From positions 31,133 to 95,132 of IMG/VR virus record IMGVR_UViG_3300042691_032331: a stretch of 64,000 bases of DNA. One strand, 5' to 3'. The position numbers were made by a program, and so were the translations under genes. The stretch is from a virus. The notes beneath the pieces were generated by a model. The model saw only the letters and a list, made by a program, of their open reading frames with translations. It had not been told where the DNA came from and ran no database searches. Below are positions 7,688 through 15,905 of this stretch, piece by piece (the first letter of the stretch is position 1; every line of letters begins with the position of its first letter).

Positions 7688-8079
7688 AAATGTTTTTCTA
7701 ATACAGCCCAACCTAACATAGTCTCCGGCGTACTGTCATTATACCTAATTAGAAAATATCCATCTTCGTTATATCTAGCTTTCCATTTTATATATTCTTG
7801 ATCATATAAGTTTTTCTTCATATGACGTAAAAAACTTATCGGATATTCAGATGGTTTATAAAGTTCATCTGGATACACATTTGGATATTTTGTAGTTTCT
7901 TTTTTAGTAAGCAGATATATTATGTAATCTTTTTCCAAACTATCTTTTGTAATGGGAATAAAGGTTACACTATCATATAGTGTATCCTTATTCTTTTTGT
8001 TATAACTTTGAACCTGTTTTTTTATTTTTTGATAATCGTATTCACGTATTATAACTTTTCGTTTTAATATTTTATTCAT
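7684..8079 (-). CDS. Hypothetical protein, 131 aa
   Basis: Basic, tyrosine-rich protein (VIIREYDYQKIKKQVQSYNK). The ATG overlaps the upstream SWIM-protein stop. It lacks the terminal FALRW motif (ends GWAVLEKHL), although its aromatic-rich, short character resembles the neighbours. No function assigned. Confidence 0.55.
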   Translation of the reverse strand: MNKILKRKVIIREYDYQKIKKQVQSYNKKNKDTLYDSVTFIPITKDSLEKDYIIYLLTKKETTKYPNVYPDELYKPSEYPISFLRHMKKNLYDQEYIKWKARYNEDGYFLIRYNDSTPETMLGWAVLEKHL

Positions 8080-8462
8080 GCTTTACTAAGGTCTACAACA
8101 TGCTTACAAGTCTTTCTAAAAGTAAAACCTGGACAAGTACAATCCCAACCTTTACTGTTTTTGGTCACAATGTACTTGTTACCTTTACTACCAGATACTT
8201 CAAATACTTTTACATCTGTGTTAACATTAATCATTGACCCACTTAGTAGTTCAATGTCTTTTACAAACTCCATATCGATAACACGAATTTTCATCGTATC
8301 ATCACCTGTCATACAGAATTGCCTATCAGTTAACCATTTGTAACTAGGAACAACTGTGCCCTCAAACACATTTACTTCTGGTTGAGGGGGAATCATACGA
8401 GGTCCCTGCACATAACGTACAGCGACCCTTACTTTGCTATCTTTAACTGGAACTTGTATCAT
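8076..8462 (-). CDS. SWIM zinc-finger protein
   Basis: 128 residues from the ATG at 8462, which overlaps the upstream TAA (TAATG); a longer reading in this frame has no better start. The C-terminus GWDCTCPGFTFRKTCKHVVD matches the SWIM pattern CxCx(n)CxH, a zinc-binding DNA- or protein-interaction module. The N-terminal ~90 residues are a beta-rich domain. The same architecture occurs in T4-like marine phages; role unknown. Confidence 0.75.
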   Translation of the reverse strand: MIQVPVKDSKVRVAVRYVQGPRMIPPQPEVNVFEGTVVPSYKWLTDRQFCMTGDDTMKIRVIDMEFVKDIELLSGSMINVNTDVKVFEVSGSKGNKYIVTKNSKGWDCTCPGFTFRKTCKHVVDLSKA

Positions 8463-8698
8463 TACATTACATCCAATTGAATTTGTAGACCTTCCCAAGT
8501 ACCAGCATGACCTGTGCAAGTACTTTCAATACCGTCGCCTGAACGATAGAATTCAAGTGCATCAAGTGCCTTTTGAGTAGCAGCATTGAATTGCGTAAAT
8601 TGACCTACGCCCTCACGAATTTGTTTAGCAGTAGCATAGAAACATGCCTGACCATTGATGATGCGAAATTTTTGGGATTGTTTGAAACGTTTAATCAT
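8462..8698 (-). CDS. Hypothetical protein, 78 aa
   Basis: Start set at the ATG at 8698 because AAGGAG lies 6 bases upstream. Sequence IKRFKQSQKFRIINGQACFY suggests a small soluble protein with a ligand- or nucleic-acid-binding surface, but no family is recognised. Translationally coupled to the SWIM gene. Confidence 0.6.
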   Translation of the reverse strand: MIKRFKQSQKFRIINGQACFYATAKQIREGVGQFTQFNAATQKALDALEFYRSGDGIESTCTGHAGTWEGLQIQLDVM

Positions 8699-8708
8699 TA
8701 TTATCTCC

Positions 8709-8924
8709 TTAGTAACCAATTGCTTCATAAACATATTCACGAACCGCAGTATCGGTAGCTTCTTCAAAACCTTCTATAGTAGAAATCTTAGTTAACATAT
8801 CATTTACTAGACTCCAAGATAAATTCATTTTCTTTGCACAAAACACAATACCGTCGATTACTGTATTACCGTTGTCAGTAAACATACCGTAGTAGGGTTT
8901 TTCGTTGATAAGTAGTTCGTTCAT
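8709..8924 (-). CDS. Small early protein, 71 aa
   Basis: Start set at the ATG at 8924, preceded by AAGGAG. First gene downstream of a strong promoter (8955-8983). Sequence MNELLINEKPYYGMFTDNG; no recognised family. Probably expressed early. Confidence 0.6.
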   Translation of the reverse strand: MNELLINEKPYYGMFTDNGNTVIDGIVFCAKKMNLSWSLVNDMLTKISTIEGFEEATDTAVREYVYEAIGY

Positions 8925-8954
8925 TTCTTGCTCCTTGTTATTGACTATACCGTT

Positions 8955-8983
8955 ATTATATGCCCAAACGGATTTATTGTCAA
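8955..8983 (-). promoter_or_regulatory. Consensus sigma70-type (early) promoter
   Basis: Perfect -35 TTGACA (8978-8983), 17-bp spacer starting ATAAATCC, perfect -10 TATAAT (8955-8960). The initial transcript carries GGTATAGTCAA (8941-8951), shared with the promoters at 29037 and, in part, 29494 and 25436. Confidence 0.85.
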
Positions 8984-9099
8984 CCAAAAAGTAGATCAGC
9001 CGCAACAAAGCCTAAATAAATAAAAGACAACGAGGTTATCAAAAGTATAACAGCAATAGTTGCTAAACATGCAATTTCTTCGGAAGTCAGTGTTTTCAT
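8980..9099 (-). CDS. 39-aa single-pass membrane peptide
   Basis: MKTLTSEEIACLATIAVILL begins a peptide that is one transmembrane helix. Its ATG overlaps the TGA of the upstream membrane-protein gene (ATGA), indicating translational coupling. Its stop lies in the -35 region of the next promoter. Confidence 0.6.
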   Translation of the reverse strand: MKTLTSEEIACLATIAVILLITSLSFIYLGFVAADLLFG

Positions 9100-9323
9100 A
9101 TCAATTTGATAATAAGTCCAACAGTATAAATTACAAGAAGTGTTGCATTAATAACAATTAATGACCACTCACGCCACATAATTGCTACAATAAGCCAGAT
9201 GAATGCACCCAAATTAAGTAGTGCAGGTCCAGCTGGATAAATGTTAATACTTGTGCAAACAGCTCCAACAATAGTTACAAAAGTTGCAAGCCATTTTAGA
9301 TAGAATACTAGGTCTTTTTTCAT
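9096..9323 (-). CDS. Small polytopic membrane protein, 75 aa
   Basis: About three hydrophobic helices (LKWLATFVTIVGAVCTSI; GPALLNLGAFIWLIVAIMW; LIVINATLLVIYTVGLII). The ATG is 6 bases after the -10 box of its promoter and no ribosome-binding site is visible, so the mRNA may be leaderless. Function unknown; the pair with the 39-aa peptide could act on the host membrane. Confidence 0.65.
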   Translation of the reverse strand: MKKDLVFYLKWLATFVTIVGAVCTSINIYPAGPALLNLGAFIWLIVAIMWREWSLIVINATLLVIYTVGLIIKLI

Positions 9324-9329
9324 ACCCGT

Positions 9330-9358
9330 ATTCTATCAAAATAACCATTTATTGTCAA
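9330..9358 (-). promoter_or_regulatory. Sigma70-type promoter with start codon at about +1
   Basis: -35 TTGACA (9353-9358), 17-bp spacer starting ATAAATGG, -10 TAGAAT (9330-9335). The ATG of the membrane-protein gene begins 6 bases downstream. Confidence 0.7.
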
Positions 9359-9945
9359 GTTCTATTTTTAATTACTTGATCAGCAAGTCCATAATCAACC
9401 GCTTCCTGAGCACTCATAAAAAAGTCACGTTCCATGTCTTTTTGTAGTTCTGGAAAAGTTTTGCCCTTGCTATTGTGGTTTACATAAATTTCTGTTAGAC
9501 TGCGCTTCATCTGCAAGATTTCTTTTACTTGAATTTCCATATCAGTAGCTTGACCTCTTGCACCACCTGAAGGTTGATGAATCATGTGTCTTGCGTTAGG
9601 TAGAATAAAGCGTTTACCACTAGCACCGCTGTTAGCGAGAAGTGAACCCATGGAACAAGCTTGCCCCATAACGATTGTGGAAACATCAGGCTTAACAAAC
9701 TGCATAGCATCGTAAATAGCCATGCCAGCTGTAACACTGCCACCCGGGGAGTTGATATATAATTGAATATCTTTCGTATCATCTTCGCTTTCTAGGAACA
9801 ATAATTGTGCTACAATTAGATTTGCCATTTGATCGTGTACTTCGCCCTCAAGCAAGATTACACGGTCACGTAGCAAACGTGAATAAATGTCGTAACTACG
9901 CTCACCTTTACTGGTCTGCTCAACTACGATTGGTACTAAACTCAT
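9355..9945 (-). CDS. clpP: ClpP protease subunit
   Basis: 196 residues, full length for ClpP. Catalytic triad is present: Ser98 in GQACSMGS, His123 in [10 protein letters not shown], Asp near 174 in ERDFFMS; the substrate strand [17 protein letters not shown] is intact. It would form the tetradecameric peptidase partner of ClpX (16121) with ClpS (13029) as possible adaptor. An AAAGGAC ribosome-binding site precedes the ATG. In this phage all three Clp components are encoded within 8 kb, which is unusual. Confidence 0.95.
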   Translation of the reverse strand: MSLVPIVVEQTSKGERSYDIYSRLLRDRVILLEGEVHDQMANLIVAQLLFLESEDDTKDIQLYINSPGGSVTAGMAIYDAMQFVKPDVSTIVMGQACSMGSLLANSGASGKRFILPNARHMIHQPSGGARGQATDMEIQVKEILQMKRSLTEIYVNHNSKGKTFPELQKDMERDFFMSAQEAVDYGLADQVIKNRT

Positions 9946-9961
9946 AAACTGTCCTTTTAAT

Positions 9962-9969
9962 GATAAATA
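9962..9969 (+). promoter_or_regulatory. Late-promoter-like box GATAAATA
   Basis: GATAAATA lies 18 bases upstream of the plus-strand gene at 9988 and resembles the T4 late -10 element TATAAATA. Fits a late-expressed head protein. Confidence 0.4.
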
Positions 9970-9979
9970 TAAGATTGAT

Positions 9980-10009
9980 ATTATACTATGAGATACAACG
10001 AATTTTCAA
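9980..10009 (-). promoter_or_regulatory. Probable promoter for clpP
   Basis: -35 TTGAAA (10004-10009), 18-bp spacer, -10 TATAAT (9980-9985), inside the start of the divergent gene at 9988. Confidence 0.45.
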
Positions 10010-11124
10010 GACATTTGGTTGAAAGTGCCGACAAACCCAGAATAGAAACACTATTGCGTCAAATGGGTTACGAGGACCTTAAGGTAAATGGAAACAAGAT
10101 TAATGTTCTTGTTCAGATACCAGACGGTCAAAAGAAGAATGATTTTCGTAGAGCGGTATTGGACGAAATCTTGTCGGGCTTACAGAAAAAAGCAAGTGAT
10201 ACTAGCCCAGAATATAGCAGTGATGCATCACTAAGTAGTTTGGGTGGAATTATATTTGCTGATAGCCCAGTTAAGATTGTAGTTAAAGACACAGGAAAAC
10301 AGGGTGAGAAAAGCGCAGGCGTAGCTAATGAATTAGAGTTAGCAAGTATATTACAAAGTGTTATTGAAAAATATGGCACAGCAAATATAATATTCAAAGA
10401 CCCACGTGGTAAAACTATTAAAATCAAAAATGCTATTGAAGTCGATGTTGCGGGTCGTGATGTGAAAGATCGTAAGAAAGCAGATGTAGTAATCAAAAGT
10501 GAAAGAAGTAATCTACCTGTAAGTATCAAAAAAGTAGATGCTGACATGTGGGAGAGTGCTGATAGCATGTTTGGTGCTAGAGCAAAAAGAATATTAGATA
10601 AACTTATTGCAGATAAGATTGTTAAACTTGAAAAAGTAAAAGAACGAAAAACAAAAGAAGGTTCTATTCCTGTATACAAATTAAGCAAAGAGATTGTAAT
10701 GGAACCAACTGAGGAAGAAGCAATGAACGCTATCTTTGGGTCAGATATTAATCCAAAAGGTGGAGTAGTAATTCAAACTTTCAAGCCAGAACATTTTACA
10801 CAAGTAGAAAATAATGTAGAAGTTGATTGTCATGCTGTAATCACCAATAAGGAAGATATTCCTGAAAGCCATTTAATGGTGTGGATACTACGCAATGACA
10901 GTGACAGAAATAGTAAAGAACTTGGCTATGCAGGTATACGTCCATTAGGAGTCACACTAACAAGGGGCATCGGAGCTAAAGGAACTAAGGACGTTATTCT
11001 AGTAGATGTTAATGGGAACGTAGTTGATAACCCTAACATCAAAAAAGATGACAAGAAAATGCAGAAAAATCTACCTAAGCCCGAAGTTGGAAGTGAAGAA
11101 GCAACACGTAAAAAACGTGACTAG
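9988..11124 (+). CDS. Capsid-targeted protein with PD-(D/E)xK-like nuclease region
   Basis: 378 residues. The N-terminus [13 protein letters not shown] resembles the head-targeting leader of the 55-63 kb genes, with a possible prohead-protease site after LVE (residue 12). Residues 113-181 ([17 protein letters not shown] ... [20 protein letters not shown]) fit the layout of PD-(D/E)xK nucleases: an acidic helix, Asp166 before a hydrophobic strand, and S-I-K (179-181) in the place of (D/E)xK. The C-terminal third is another domain with a basic tail. Inference: an ejected nuclease attacking host DNA. Its stop shares the CTAG palindrome with the convergent SprT-like gene. Confidence 0.5.
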   Translation: MRYNEFSRHLVESADKPRIETLLRQMGYEDLKVNGNKINVLVQIPDGQKKNDFRRAVLDEILSGLQKKASDTSPEYSSDASLSSLGGIIFADSPVKIVVKDTGKQGEKSAGVANELELASILQSVIEKYGTANIIFKDPRGKTIKIKNAIEVDVAGRDVKDRKKADVVIKSERSNLPVSIKKVDADMWESADSMFGARAKRILDKLIADKIVKLEKVKERKTKEGSIPVYKLSKEIVMEPTEEEAMNAIFGSDINPKGGVVIQTFKPEHFTQVENNVEVDCHAVITNKEDIPESHLMVWILRNDSDRNSKELGYAGIRPLGVTLTRGIGAKGTKDVILVDVNGNVVDNPNIKKDDKKMQKNLPKPEVGSEEATRKKRD

Positions 11125-11579
11125 CATTTAAATAAGTCTTGATTACTAAACCAACGGCGCATACTATGCGCCGATTTTAATGGGATGTTGTATTGTTCTA
11201 ATTTTTCTCTAAATCTAAAGAAAGTAGGACCATGACTCATTACTCCGTTCTTCCCCCAAAGTAATCTTTTAGGTGTCTCTATATCCCACTGATGTTGGTG
11301 AACCATTTCGTGTGCAATGATAGCTACCATCCATTGAGCACAAAAGAATTTGTCCATTAGTAATATATCACAGTAGCTTCCAGATTTTTGCTGATCCCAA
11401 TGCCCTACACACATTCCCCAATATTTTCTTCTGTATCCTGCAACTTCAATATTGGGTACGCTTAGTTCACTATCAAATATTTCTTCATTTAATAGTTCAT
11501 AGACATAATAAACTTCCGTAAGACTGGGACGAAACTCTAACCGCTTCTGGGAAGTCAGACTAGGAAGGGGAAATGACAT
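11121..11579 (-). CDS. SprT-like zinc metalloprotein
   Basis: 152 residues from the ATG at 11579 (GGAGG 5 bases upstream). The zinc-protease motif AHEMVHQHQW (HExxH) is followed by HGPTFFRFREKL, the third-ligand region typical of SprT-family proteins. Relatives (Spartan/SprT) act on DNA-protein crosslinks; here it may process proteins on phage or host DNA. Similar genes are frequent in T4-like marine phages. Confidence 0.8.
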   Translation of the reverse strand: MSFPLPSLTSQKRLEFRPSLTEVYYVYELLNEEIFDSELSVPNIEVAGYRRKYWGMCVGHWDQQKSGSYCDILLMDKFFCAQWMVAIIAHEMVHQHQWDIETPKRLLWGKNGVMSHGPTFFRFREKLEQYNIPLKSAHSMRRWFSNQDLFKC

Positions 11580-11614
11580 TATTTCCTCCAGACAATATTT
11601 CGTCAACTTTGCCA

Positions 11615-11628
11615 TATAAATATTTATT
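11615..11628. promoter_or_regulatory. Bidirectional late-promoter-like box
   Basis: TATAAATA reads on the plus strand (11615-11622) and AATAAATA on the minus strand (11621-11628), in the 64-100 bp region between divergent genes starting at 11579 (minus) and 11680 (plus). An exact match to the T4 late -10 consensus. Confidence 0.5.
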
Positions 11629-11679
11629 TAAAAAATAGCAAATATTCCAACCCTGTTAAATACTACAAAGGAGATTAAA

Positions 11680-11937
11680 ATGTTAGATTTCGTTAAAAAA
11701 TTATTTGGATTTAGTACGTCAAAACCTACTGAGCCACAAGCGCCCTATAAAATAGAGCCTCAATTAAACCCAGATAGTAATGTTATTAAAGTAGACGTTG
11801 GTAATTTGCAACCTGAGCAAGCAGTACAGGAAGTCGAAAAAGTAGTAGAAAAAGTGAAGAAGGAACGCACTAAAAAAGCTACAATAAAATCCGAAGAAAA
11901 CGTAGAAGTTAAAAAGAAGAAAAAACCTAGCAAATGA
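11680..11937 (+). CDS. Lysine-rich hypothetical protein, 85 aa
   Basis: Starts MLDFVKKLFGFSTSKP, similar in style to the N-terminus of the protein at 34992 (MLNNIKKFFAKPEE). The middle has EQAVQEVEKVVEKVKKE, a short coiled coil, and the tail is very basic (VKKKKKPSK). Good ribosome-binding site (AAGGAG). Function unknown. Confidence 0.6.
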   Translation: MLDFVKKLFGFSTSKPTEPQAPYKIEPQLNPDSNVIKVDVGNLQPEQAVQEVEKVVEKVKKERTKKATIKSEENVEVKKKKKPSK

Positions 11938-12305
11938 TGGTACCTAAGTTTCTTATTAAGATACCAGAAGTTACTTTACAGAATCCATGCCGTCTTAACA
12001 TAGTAATTTTTGGTATGCTAGGAGCATGCCAAACTGCTCCGCCATCTGTACCCGTATCAGTGTTTTTAGAGCAAGGTGATACTCAACTTGTTATATCTGA
12101 AAAAATAACTAATCGTATAAGTGAAGAATTTATAAATCCTATATTTCAAGATAGAATTTTAACAAATAATAATGATGGTACTATCACCATCCAATTAAGC
12201 GAAAAAGATAAAGTTATATATGAAAATGTAGGATGTGATGTAATTATAAACCAAATTGAAGATCAAGGTCTAAATTTTATAGTAGAAAGAATTGATAGTC
12301 AATAA
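11934..12305 (+). CDS. Hypothetical protein, 123 aa
   Basis: ATG overlaps the upstream stop (ATGATG), so it is coupled to the lysine-rich gene. The N-terminal hydrophobic stretch ending IFGMLGACQTAPP could be read as a lipobox but lies too far in for a standard signal. The remainder is beta-rich (DGTITIQLSEKDKVIYENVG). No family recognised. Confidence 0.5.
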   Translation: MMVPKFLIKIPEVTLQNPCRLNIVIFGMLGACQTAPPSVPVSVFLEQGDTQLVISEKITNRISEEFINPIFQDRILTNNNDGTITIQLSEKDKVIYENVGCDVIINQIEDQGLNFIVERIDSQ

Positions 12306-12320
12306 AGTATAAAGTTCTTT

Positions 12321-12328
12321 TATAAATA
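12321..12328 (+). promoter_or_regulatory. Late-promoter-like box TATAAATA
   Basis: Exact TATAAATA followed 5 bases later by the ATG of the gene at 12334. The close spacing implies a very short or absent leader if it is used. Confidence 0.45.
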
Positions 12329-12333
12329 CTAAT

Positions 12334-13032
12334 ATGATGATTTTTGGGTTTGACGTTATAAGTGACTTGAATCTTGGTCCAGATGATGAGTTTGACTGGA
12401 CTAATAAACCTACCAGTCTATTTTGTGTTATTCCCGGTAACATATCAAGCGATCTTAGAACCATCTACAAAACACTAAAACATTTAAGCACTATGTACCA
12501 TGGTGTTTTTTACATTGATGGGTCACTAGAAATTACAGATATCTATGAACGTGATTTACGTGTTAAAGAATTACAAAAGATTTGTACCAACTTCAAAAAT
12601 GTAATATATCTACATAACAATGTAGTAGTTGTTGACGGTGTAGCATTAGTGGGAATAAACGGCTGGTACAATAATTATCTTAATAATTCAATTGTAGATG
12701 ACTTCCATGCAAAATGCTTTAGATTCGATGACATTGGTTATTTAGAAAAGACCATAGAAAAACTACAAGTGCATCAAGAAGTTAAAGCAATAATTATAGT
12801 AAGCAACTGTGTGCCCTTCAAAGAACTATACTTTGGAGAATGTAATATGGGGGATGAAGATATTAACCCAGGCTATGTTCTTCACAAAGACACAGAACAT
12901 AAAGTCAAGAAGTGGGTCTATGGGACTTATGATAAAATAGTTGATACCACTGTTAACGGTATCAACTATATCAACAACAGTAAATTTAACAAAAATCCTT
13001 ACTACGCAAAAAGAATAGAAATTGCTATTTAA
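12334..13032 (+). CDS. Degenerate metallophosphoesterase-like protein (all metal ligands lost)
   Basis: 232 residues that follow the calcineurin-like phosphoesterase plan but with every metal-binding motif altered: VISDLNL (DxH becomes DxN), IPGNISSDL (GD becomes GN), YIDGSLEITD (GNHE becomes GSLE), IIVSNCVP (GH/SH becomes SN) and WVYGTYDKIVD (GHxH becomes GTYD). The intervening strands (NVVVVDGVALVGINGWY) are well kept, so this looks like a maintained non-catalytic fold rather than a decaying gene. Its stop shares TTAA with the convergent clpS gene. Confidence 0.6.
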   Translation: MMIFGFDVISDLNLGPDDEFDWTNKPTSLFCVIPGNISSDLRTIYKTLKHLSTMYHGVFYIDGSLEITDIYERDLRVKELQKICTNFKNVIYLHNNVVVVDGVALVGINGWYNNYLNNSIVDDFHAKCFRFDDIGYLEKTIEKLQVHQEVKAIIIVSNCVPFKELYFGECNMGDEDINPGYVLHKDTEHKVKKWVYGTYDKIVDTTVNGINYINNSKFNKNPYYAKRIEIAI

Positions 13033-13334
13033 GCTTCTGATTCAATTTTAATTTGTAGTGGGTAACCTTCACTACGTGCTTCTACTGTAACCTCAATGCC
13101 CTTTTGTTCAGCAATTTCATAGGGTAATACAGCAACAACAGCACTACCTGTTTCATGTATTCCGGATGTAATCGTAGCAGCGGTATCTACGGTATAATCA
13201 AAGTGTTCTATTAAACTTTTCACTACAAAATCCATTGTTGTATGATTATCATTTATATAGATGACCTTGAACATAGGAGGTTCACTAAGTTTGAAGTTTG
13301 GTTTAATTTTAGCTCTTGTTTCTGTTTGTGACAT
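13029..13334 (-). CDS. clpS: ClpS-like adaptor protein
   Basis: 101 residues. FKVIYINDNHTTMDFVVKSL matches the ClpS core (YNDDxTPMEFV type, with Asn-Asp pair), followed by HETGSAVVAVLPYEIAEQKG corresponding to the HxxGxxxxGxxxxExAE region. ClpS delivers N-degron substrates to a Clp ATPase; classical ClpS docks on ClpA, while this phage encodes ClpX, so the partner may be host ClpA. Own promoter at 13395-13423. Confidence 0.85.
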   Translation of the reverse strand: MSQTETRAKIKPNFKLSEPPMFKVIYINDNHTTMDFVVKSLIEHFDYTVDTAATITSGIHETGSAVVAVLPYEIAEQKGIEVTVEARSEGYPLQIKIESEA

Positions 13335-13352
13335 TTTATACCCTTAGTTAGC

Positions 13353-13376
13353 GAGAGAGTAGTCGCCTACTCTCTC
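13353..13376 (-). other. Leader hairpin with GCGA tetraloop upstream of clpS
   Basis: Perfect 10-bp inverted repeat GAGAGAGTAG/CTACTCTCTC closing a GCGA (GNRA) tetraloop on the minus strand. It falls between the predicted transcription start (~13388) and the clpS ATG. No U-tract follows, so it is more likely a leader or mRNA-stabilising structure than a terminator. Confidence 0.6.
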
Positions 13377-13394
13377 TATTATTTAAGAACTTCT

Positions 13395-13423
13395 ATTATA
13401 CTATTTATTGTAATTTATTGCAA
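13395..13423 (-). promoter_or_regulatory. Promoter for clpS
   Basis: -35 TTGCAA (13418-13423), 17-bp spacer, -10 TATAAT (13395-13400). Located within the 3' end of hsp20. Confidence 0.55.
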
Positions 13424-13841
13424 TCGTCTTTGGTTTCTTTTCTTCTGGAATTTTGCGTTCCAAATATACGGTAAGAATACCATTTTTCATACTTGCATCA
13501 ATTACTTCTACATGTTCATGTAGAGGGAATCTTAGGGTAAAACTTCTACGACTTAAACCTCTGTGAATATATTCCCAGTTTTCAGCGTCAACATTAACGT
13601 GATCACCCGAAATAGTTAATTTTCTCCCATCTACTGTTACAGTAAGTTCGCCTTCTTCAAAGCCTGCAACAGCAACTTCAATAGTTACAGTATCTTCACC
13701 TGTACTAATTAAGTTGTATGGAGGGTAATTATTTGTTTGTGTGCTTGCTCGTATAATGTCATCAAACAATGATTCAAAGCCGATTCCAAATCTACGAACT
13801 GTAGGAATGTCAATACTACGTAAAGTTAATTCTCTTGTCAT
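13401..13841 (-). CDS. Hsp20 small heat-shock chaperone
   Basis: 146 residues with an alpha-crystallin domain: PPYNLISTGEDTVTIEVAVAG opens it and GLSRRSFTLRFPLHEHVEV and MKNGILTVYLER close it, typical of IbpA-like proteins. Ends in a KxIAIN tail (PKTIAINYNK) equivalent to the IxI oligomerisation motif. ATP-independent holdase handing clients to DnaK, encoded immediately upstream of it in transcription order. Hsp20 genes are known in cyanophages. Confidence 0.95.
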   Translation of the reverse strand: MTRELTLRSIDIPTVRRFGIGFESLFDDIIRASTQTNNYPPYNLISTGEDTVTIEVAVAGFEEGELTVTVDGRKLTISGDHVNVDAENWEYIHRGLSRRSFTLRFPLHEHVEVIDASMKNGILTVYLERKIPEEKKPKTIAINYNK

Positions 13842-13857
13842 TTTATATCTCCTTTAA

Positions 13858-13897
13858 TAAGCAAGATTATATAGGGCCCGCCCCATGCGGCACCCTA
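13858..13897 (-). promoter_or_regulatory. hsp20 leader: GC-rich hairpin plus TCTTGCTTA element
   Basis: On the minus strand a hairpin (TAGGG/CCCTA outer stem 13872-13876 with 13893-13897, CCGC/GCGG inner stem) is followed by TCTTGCTTA (13858-13866) and then AAGGAG. The same order occurs before dnaK and before the gene at 42698. The hairpin directly follows the dnaK stop and could also act as a processing or stabilising element. Confidence 0.5.
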
Positions 13898-13903
13898 TTT
13901 TTA

Positions 13904-15793
13904 TTAAGCAGGTTCAGTTTCTTTAAACTCTGCATCAACCACGGTTTCATCCTTAGGTTGTTCTTTTTCAGCCTTTTCAGCTTCAAATTTCTTACCAGTG
14001 ATAGGACCCATAGCTTGATACAAGTCAGTAACAGACTTATTAATTGCTTCAACGTCCTCACCCTTCAATGCTTCTTCTACACCTTTAAGTGCATCTTCTG
14101 CCTTTTGTTTTTCTTCAGGTGTAACTTGATCACCGTACTTTTCAACGTCCTGTTTAAAACCGTTGTATGTTGACTCAGCACCATTACGTGCATTAATCAA
14201 CTCAACTTGTTTTTTGTCATTTTCTGCATTTTCTTCTGCTTCTTTGACCATACGTTGAATTTCTTGTTCATTCAAACCTGAATCAGATTTAATTGTGATT
14301 TTATTTTCTTTACCTGAATCTTTATCTTTTGCACTGATATGCATGATACCATTTGCATCAATATCAAAGGTAACTTCAATTTGAGGCAATCCGCGTGGTG
14401 CAGGACGAATTCCTTCAAGATTAAACTCACCTAATTGTTTGTTATATTGATAAAGTTCACGCTCACCTTGTGCAACTTTAATTGTTACAGCAGGTTGATT
14501 ATCTTGTGCTGTACTAAATGTTTGACTAGCCTTTGTAGGAATAGTAGTATTCTTATTGATTACTTTTGTGAATACACCGCCTAGTGTTTCAATACCAAGA
14601 CTCAATGGTGTAACATCAAGTAGCAATACATCTTTACGATCACCTGCAAGAACTGCACCTTGTACCGCAGCACCAACTGCAACTGCTTCATCAGGATTTA
14701 CATCACGACGAGGTGCCTTACCAAAAAGTTTTTCAACTTCTTCTTGTACTTTAGGCATACGTGTCATACCACCAACGAGGATGACTTCATCAATATCACT
14801 AGAATTTACATTTGCATCACGCATTGCAGTTTTGCAAGGTTCAATACTGCGTTGGATAAGTTCATCAACTAATGATTCAAGTTTAGCACGTGTTACTTTA
14901 ACATTAAGATGTTTAGGTCCAGTTGCATCGGCAGTAATGTAAGGTAAGTTTACATCTGTTTGTTGTGTACTTGATAGTTCAATCTTACATTTTTCAGCCG
15001 CATCTTTCAATCGTTGCAATGCTAATACATCTTTTGTTAAATCAACGCCAGTTTCTTTTTTAAATTCATCGACAAGGTAATCCATAATGCGTTGGTCAAA
15101 ATCTTCACCACCTAAGAATGTATCACCATTCGTAGACAATACTTCGATTTGCTTATCACCATCGACATTTGCGATTTCAATTATACTAATATCAAATGTT
15201 CCTCCACCAAGGTCATATACTGCAACCTTGCGGTCCTTCTTGTCAGCCTTATCTACACCGTAAGCTAGTGCAGCAGCAGTTGGCTCATTAATAATTCTTA
15301 AAACTTCTAAACCTGCAATTTTACCTGCATCTTTAGTTGCTTGACGTTGGCTATCATTGAAATATGCTGGTACTGTAATAACTGCTTTAGTAACTTCTTC
15401 GCCTAAATAATCCTCAGCAGTTTTCTTCATCTTACGTAAAACTTCTGCACTAATCTGAGGAGGTGCATATTTCCTATCATCGACTTGAACCCATGCATCA
15501 CCATTATCGTTTTCAACAATGGTATATGGCATAAGATCAATATCTTTTTGTACTGCTTCTTCTTTAAATTTACGCCCAATTAAGCGTTTAGAAGCATAGA
15601 TAGTTTTCTTTGGATTTGTTACTGCTTGACGTTTTGCGCTTGCACCCACAAGAACTTCATCAGGTGTATATGCTACAATACTAGGTGTAGTTCTAGCACC
15701 TTCACTGTTTTCAATTACTTTTGGATTTCCGTTTTCAATAACGGCTACGCATGAATTTGTGGTACCCAAATCGATACCGATGACTTTGCTCAT
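13904..15793 (-). CDS. dnaK: DnaK (Hsp70) chaperone
   Basis: 629 residues, full length (E. coli DnaK 638). ATPase motifs are intact: [40 protein letters not shown]; then the linker [19 protein letters not shown], substrate-binding domain ([19 protein letters not shown]) and lid, ending [13 protein letters not shown] as in bacterial DnaK. No dnaJ or grpE is in the window, so host co-chaperones are probably used. A complete dnaK is rare in phages and suggests acquisition from a bacterium. It is flanked by hsp20 and bS21 genes. Confidence 0.97.
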   Translation of the reverse strand: MSKVIGIDLGTTNSCVAVIENGNPKVIENSEGARTTPSIVAYTPDEVLVGASAKRQAVTNPKKTIYASKRLIGRKFKEEAVQKDIDLMPYTIVENDNGDAWVQVDDRKYAPPQISAEVLRKMKKTAEDYLGEEVTKAVITVPAYFNDSQRQATKDAGKIAGLEVLRIINEPTAAALAYGVDKADKKDRKVAVYDLGGGTFDISIIEIANVDGDKQIEVLSTNGDTFLGGEDFDQRIMDYLVDEFKKETGVDLTKDVLALQRLKDAAEKCKIELSSTQQTDVNLPYITADATGPKHLNVKVTRAKLESLVDELIQRSIEPCKTAMRDANVNSSDIDEVILVGGMTRMPKVQEEVEKLFGKAPRRDVNPDEAVAVGAAVQGAVLAGDRKDVLLLDVTPLSLGIETLGGVFTKVINKNTTIPTKASQTFSTAQDNQPAVTIKVAQGERELYQYNKQLGEFNLEGIRPAPRGLPQIEVTFDIDANGIMHISAKDKDSGKENKITIKSDSGLNEQEIQRMVKEAEENAENDKKQVELINARNGAESTYNGFKQDVEKYGDQVTPEEKQKAEDALKGVEEALKGEDVEAINKSVTDLYQAMGPITGKKFEAEKAEKEQPKDETVVDAEFKETEPA

Positions 15794-15812
15794 ATTGTAT
15801 TCTCCTTAAAAT

Positions 15813-15856
15813 TAAGCAAGATTTTTACTGTAGACCTGTTTACAGCAGCATCTACA
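15813..15856 (-). promoter_or_regulatory. dnaK leader: hairpin plus TCTTGCTTA element
   Basis: Minus-strand hairpin with TGTAGA/TCTACA outer stem (15829-15834, 15851-15856) and CTG/CAG inner stem, followed by TCTTGCTTA (15813-15821) and an AAGGAG ribosome-binding site. Same architecture as the hsp20 and 42698 leaders. The remaining 112-bp gap to the bS21 gene shows only a weak TAGAAT box and no clear sigma32 site. Confidence 0.5.
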
Positions 15857-15905
15857 TGTACTTATCTATTCTACACGACTGCGTAAAATAATATAATATT
15901 ATTGG

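Noticed and set aside
9982-9990. TATACT directly before the ATG at 9988 as a promoter
   Set aside because: No -35 box 17 bp upstream and the start codon abuts the hexamer; the GATAAATA box is a better candidate.
10128-10688. 186-aa minus-strand open frame inside the putative nuclease gene
   Set aside because: Lies wholly inside a better-supported plus-strand gene with its own leader and motifs; composition is that of a shadow frame.
13353-13376. Hairpin as rho-independent terminator of hsp20
   Set aside because: No U-tract follows on the minus strand; a leader role is more likely.
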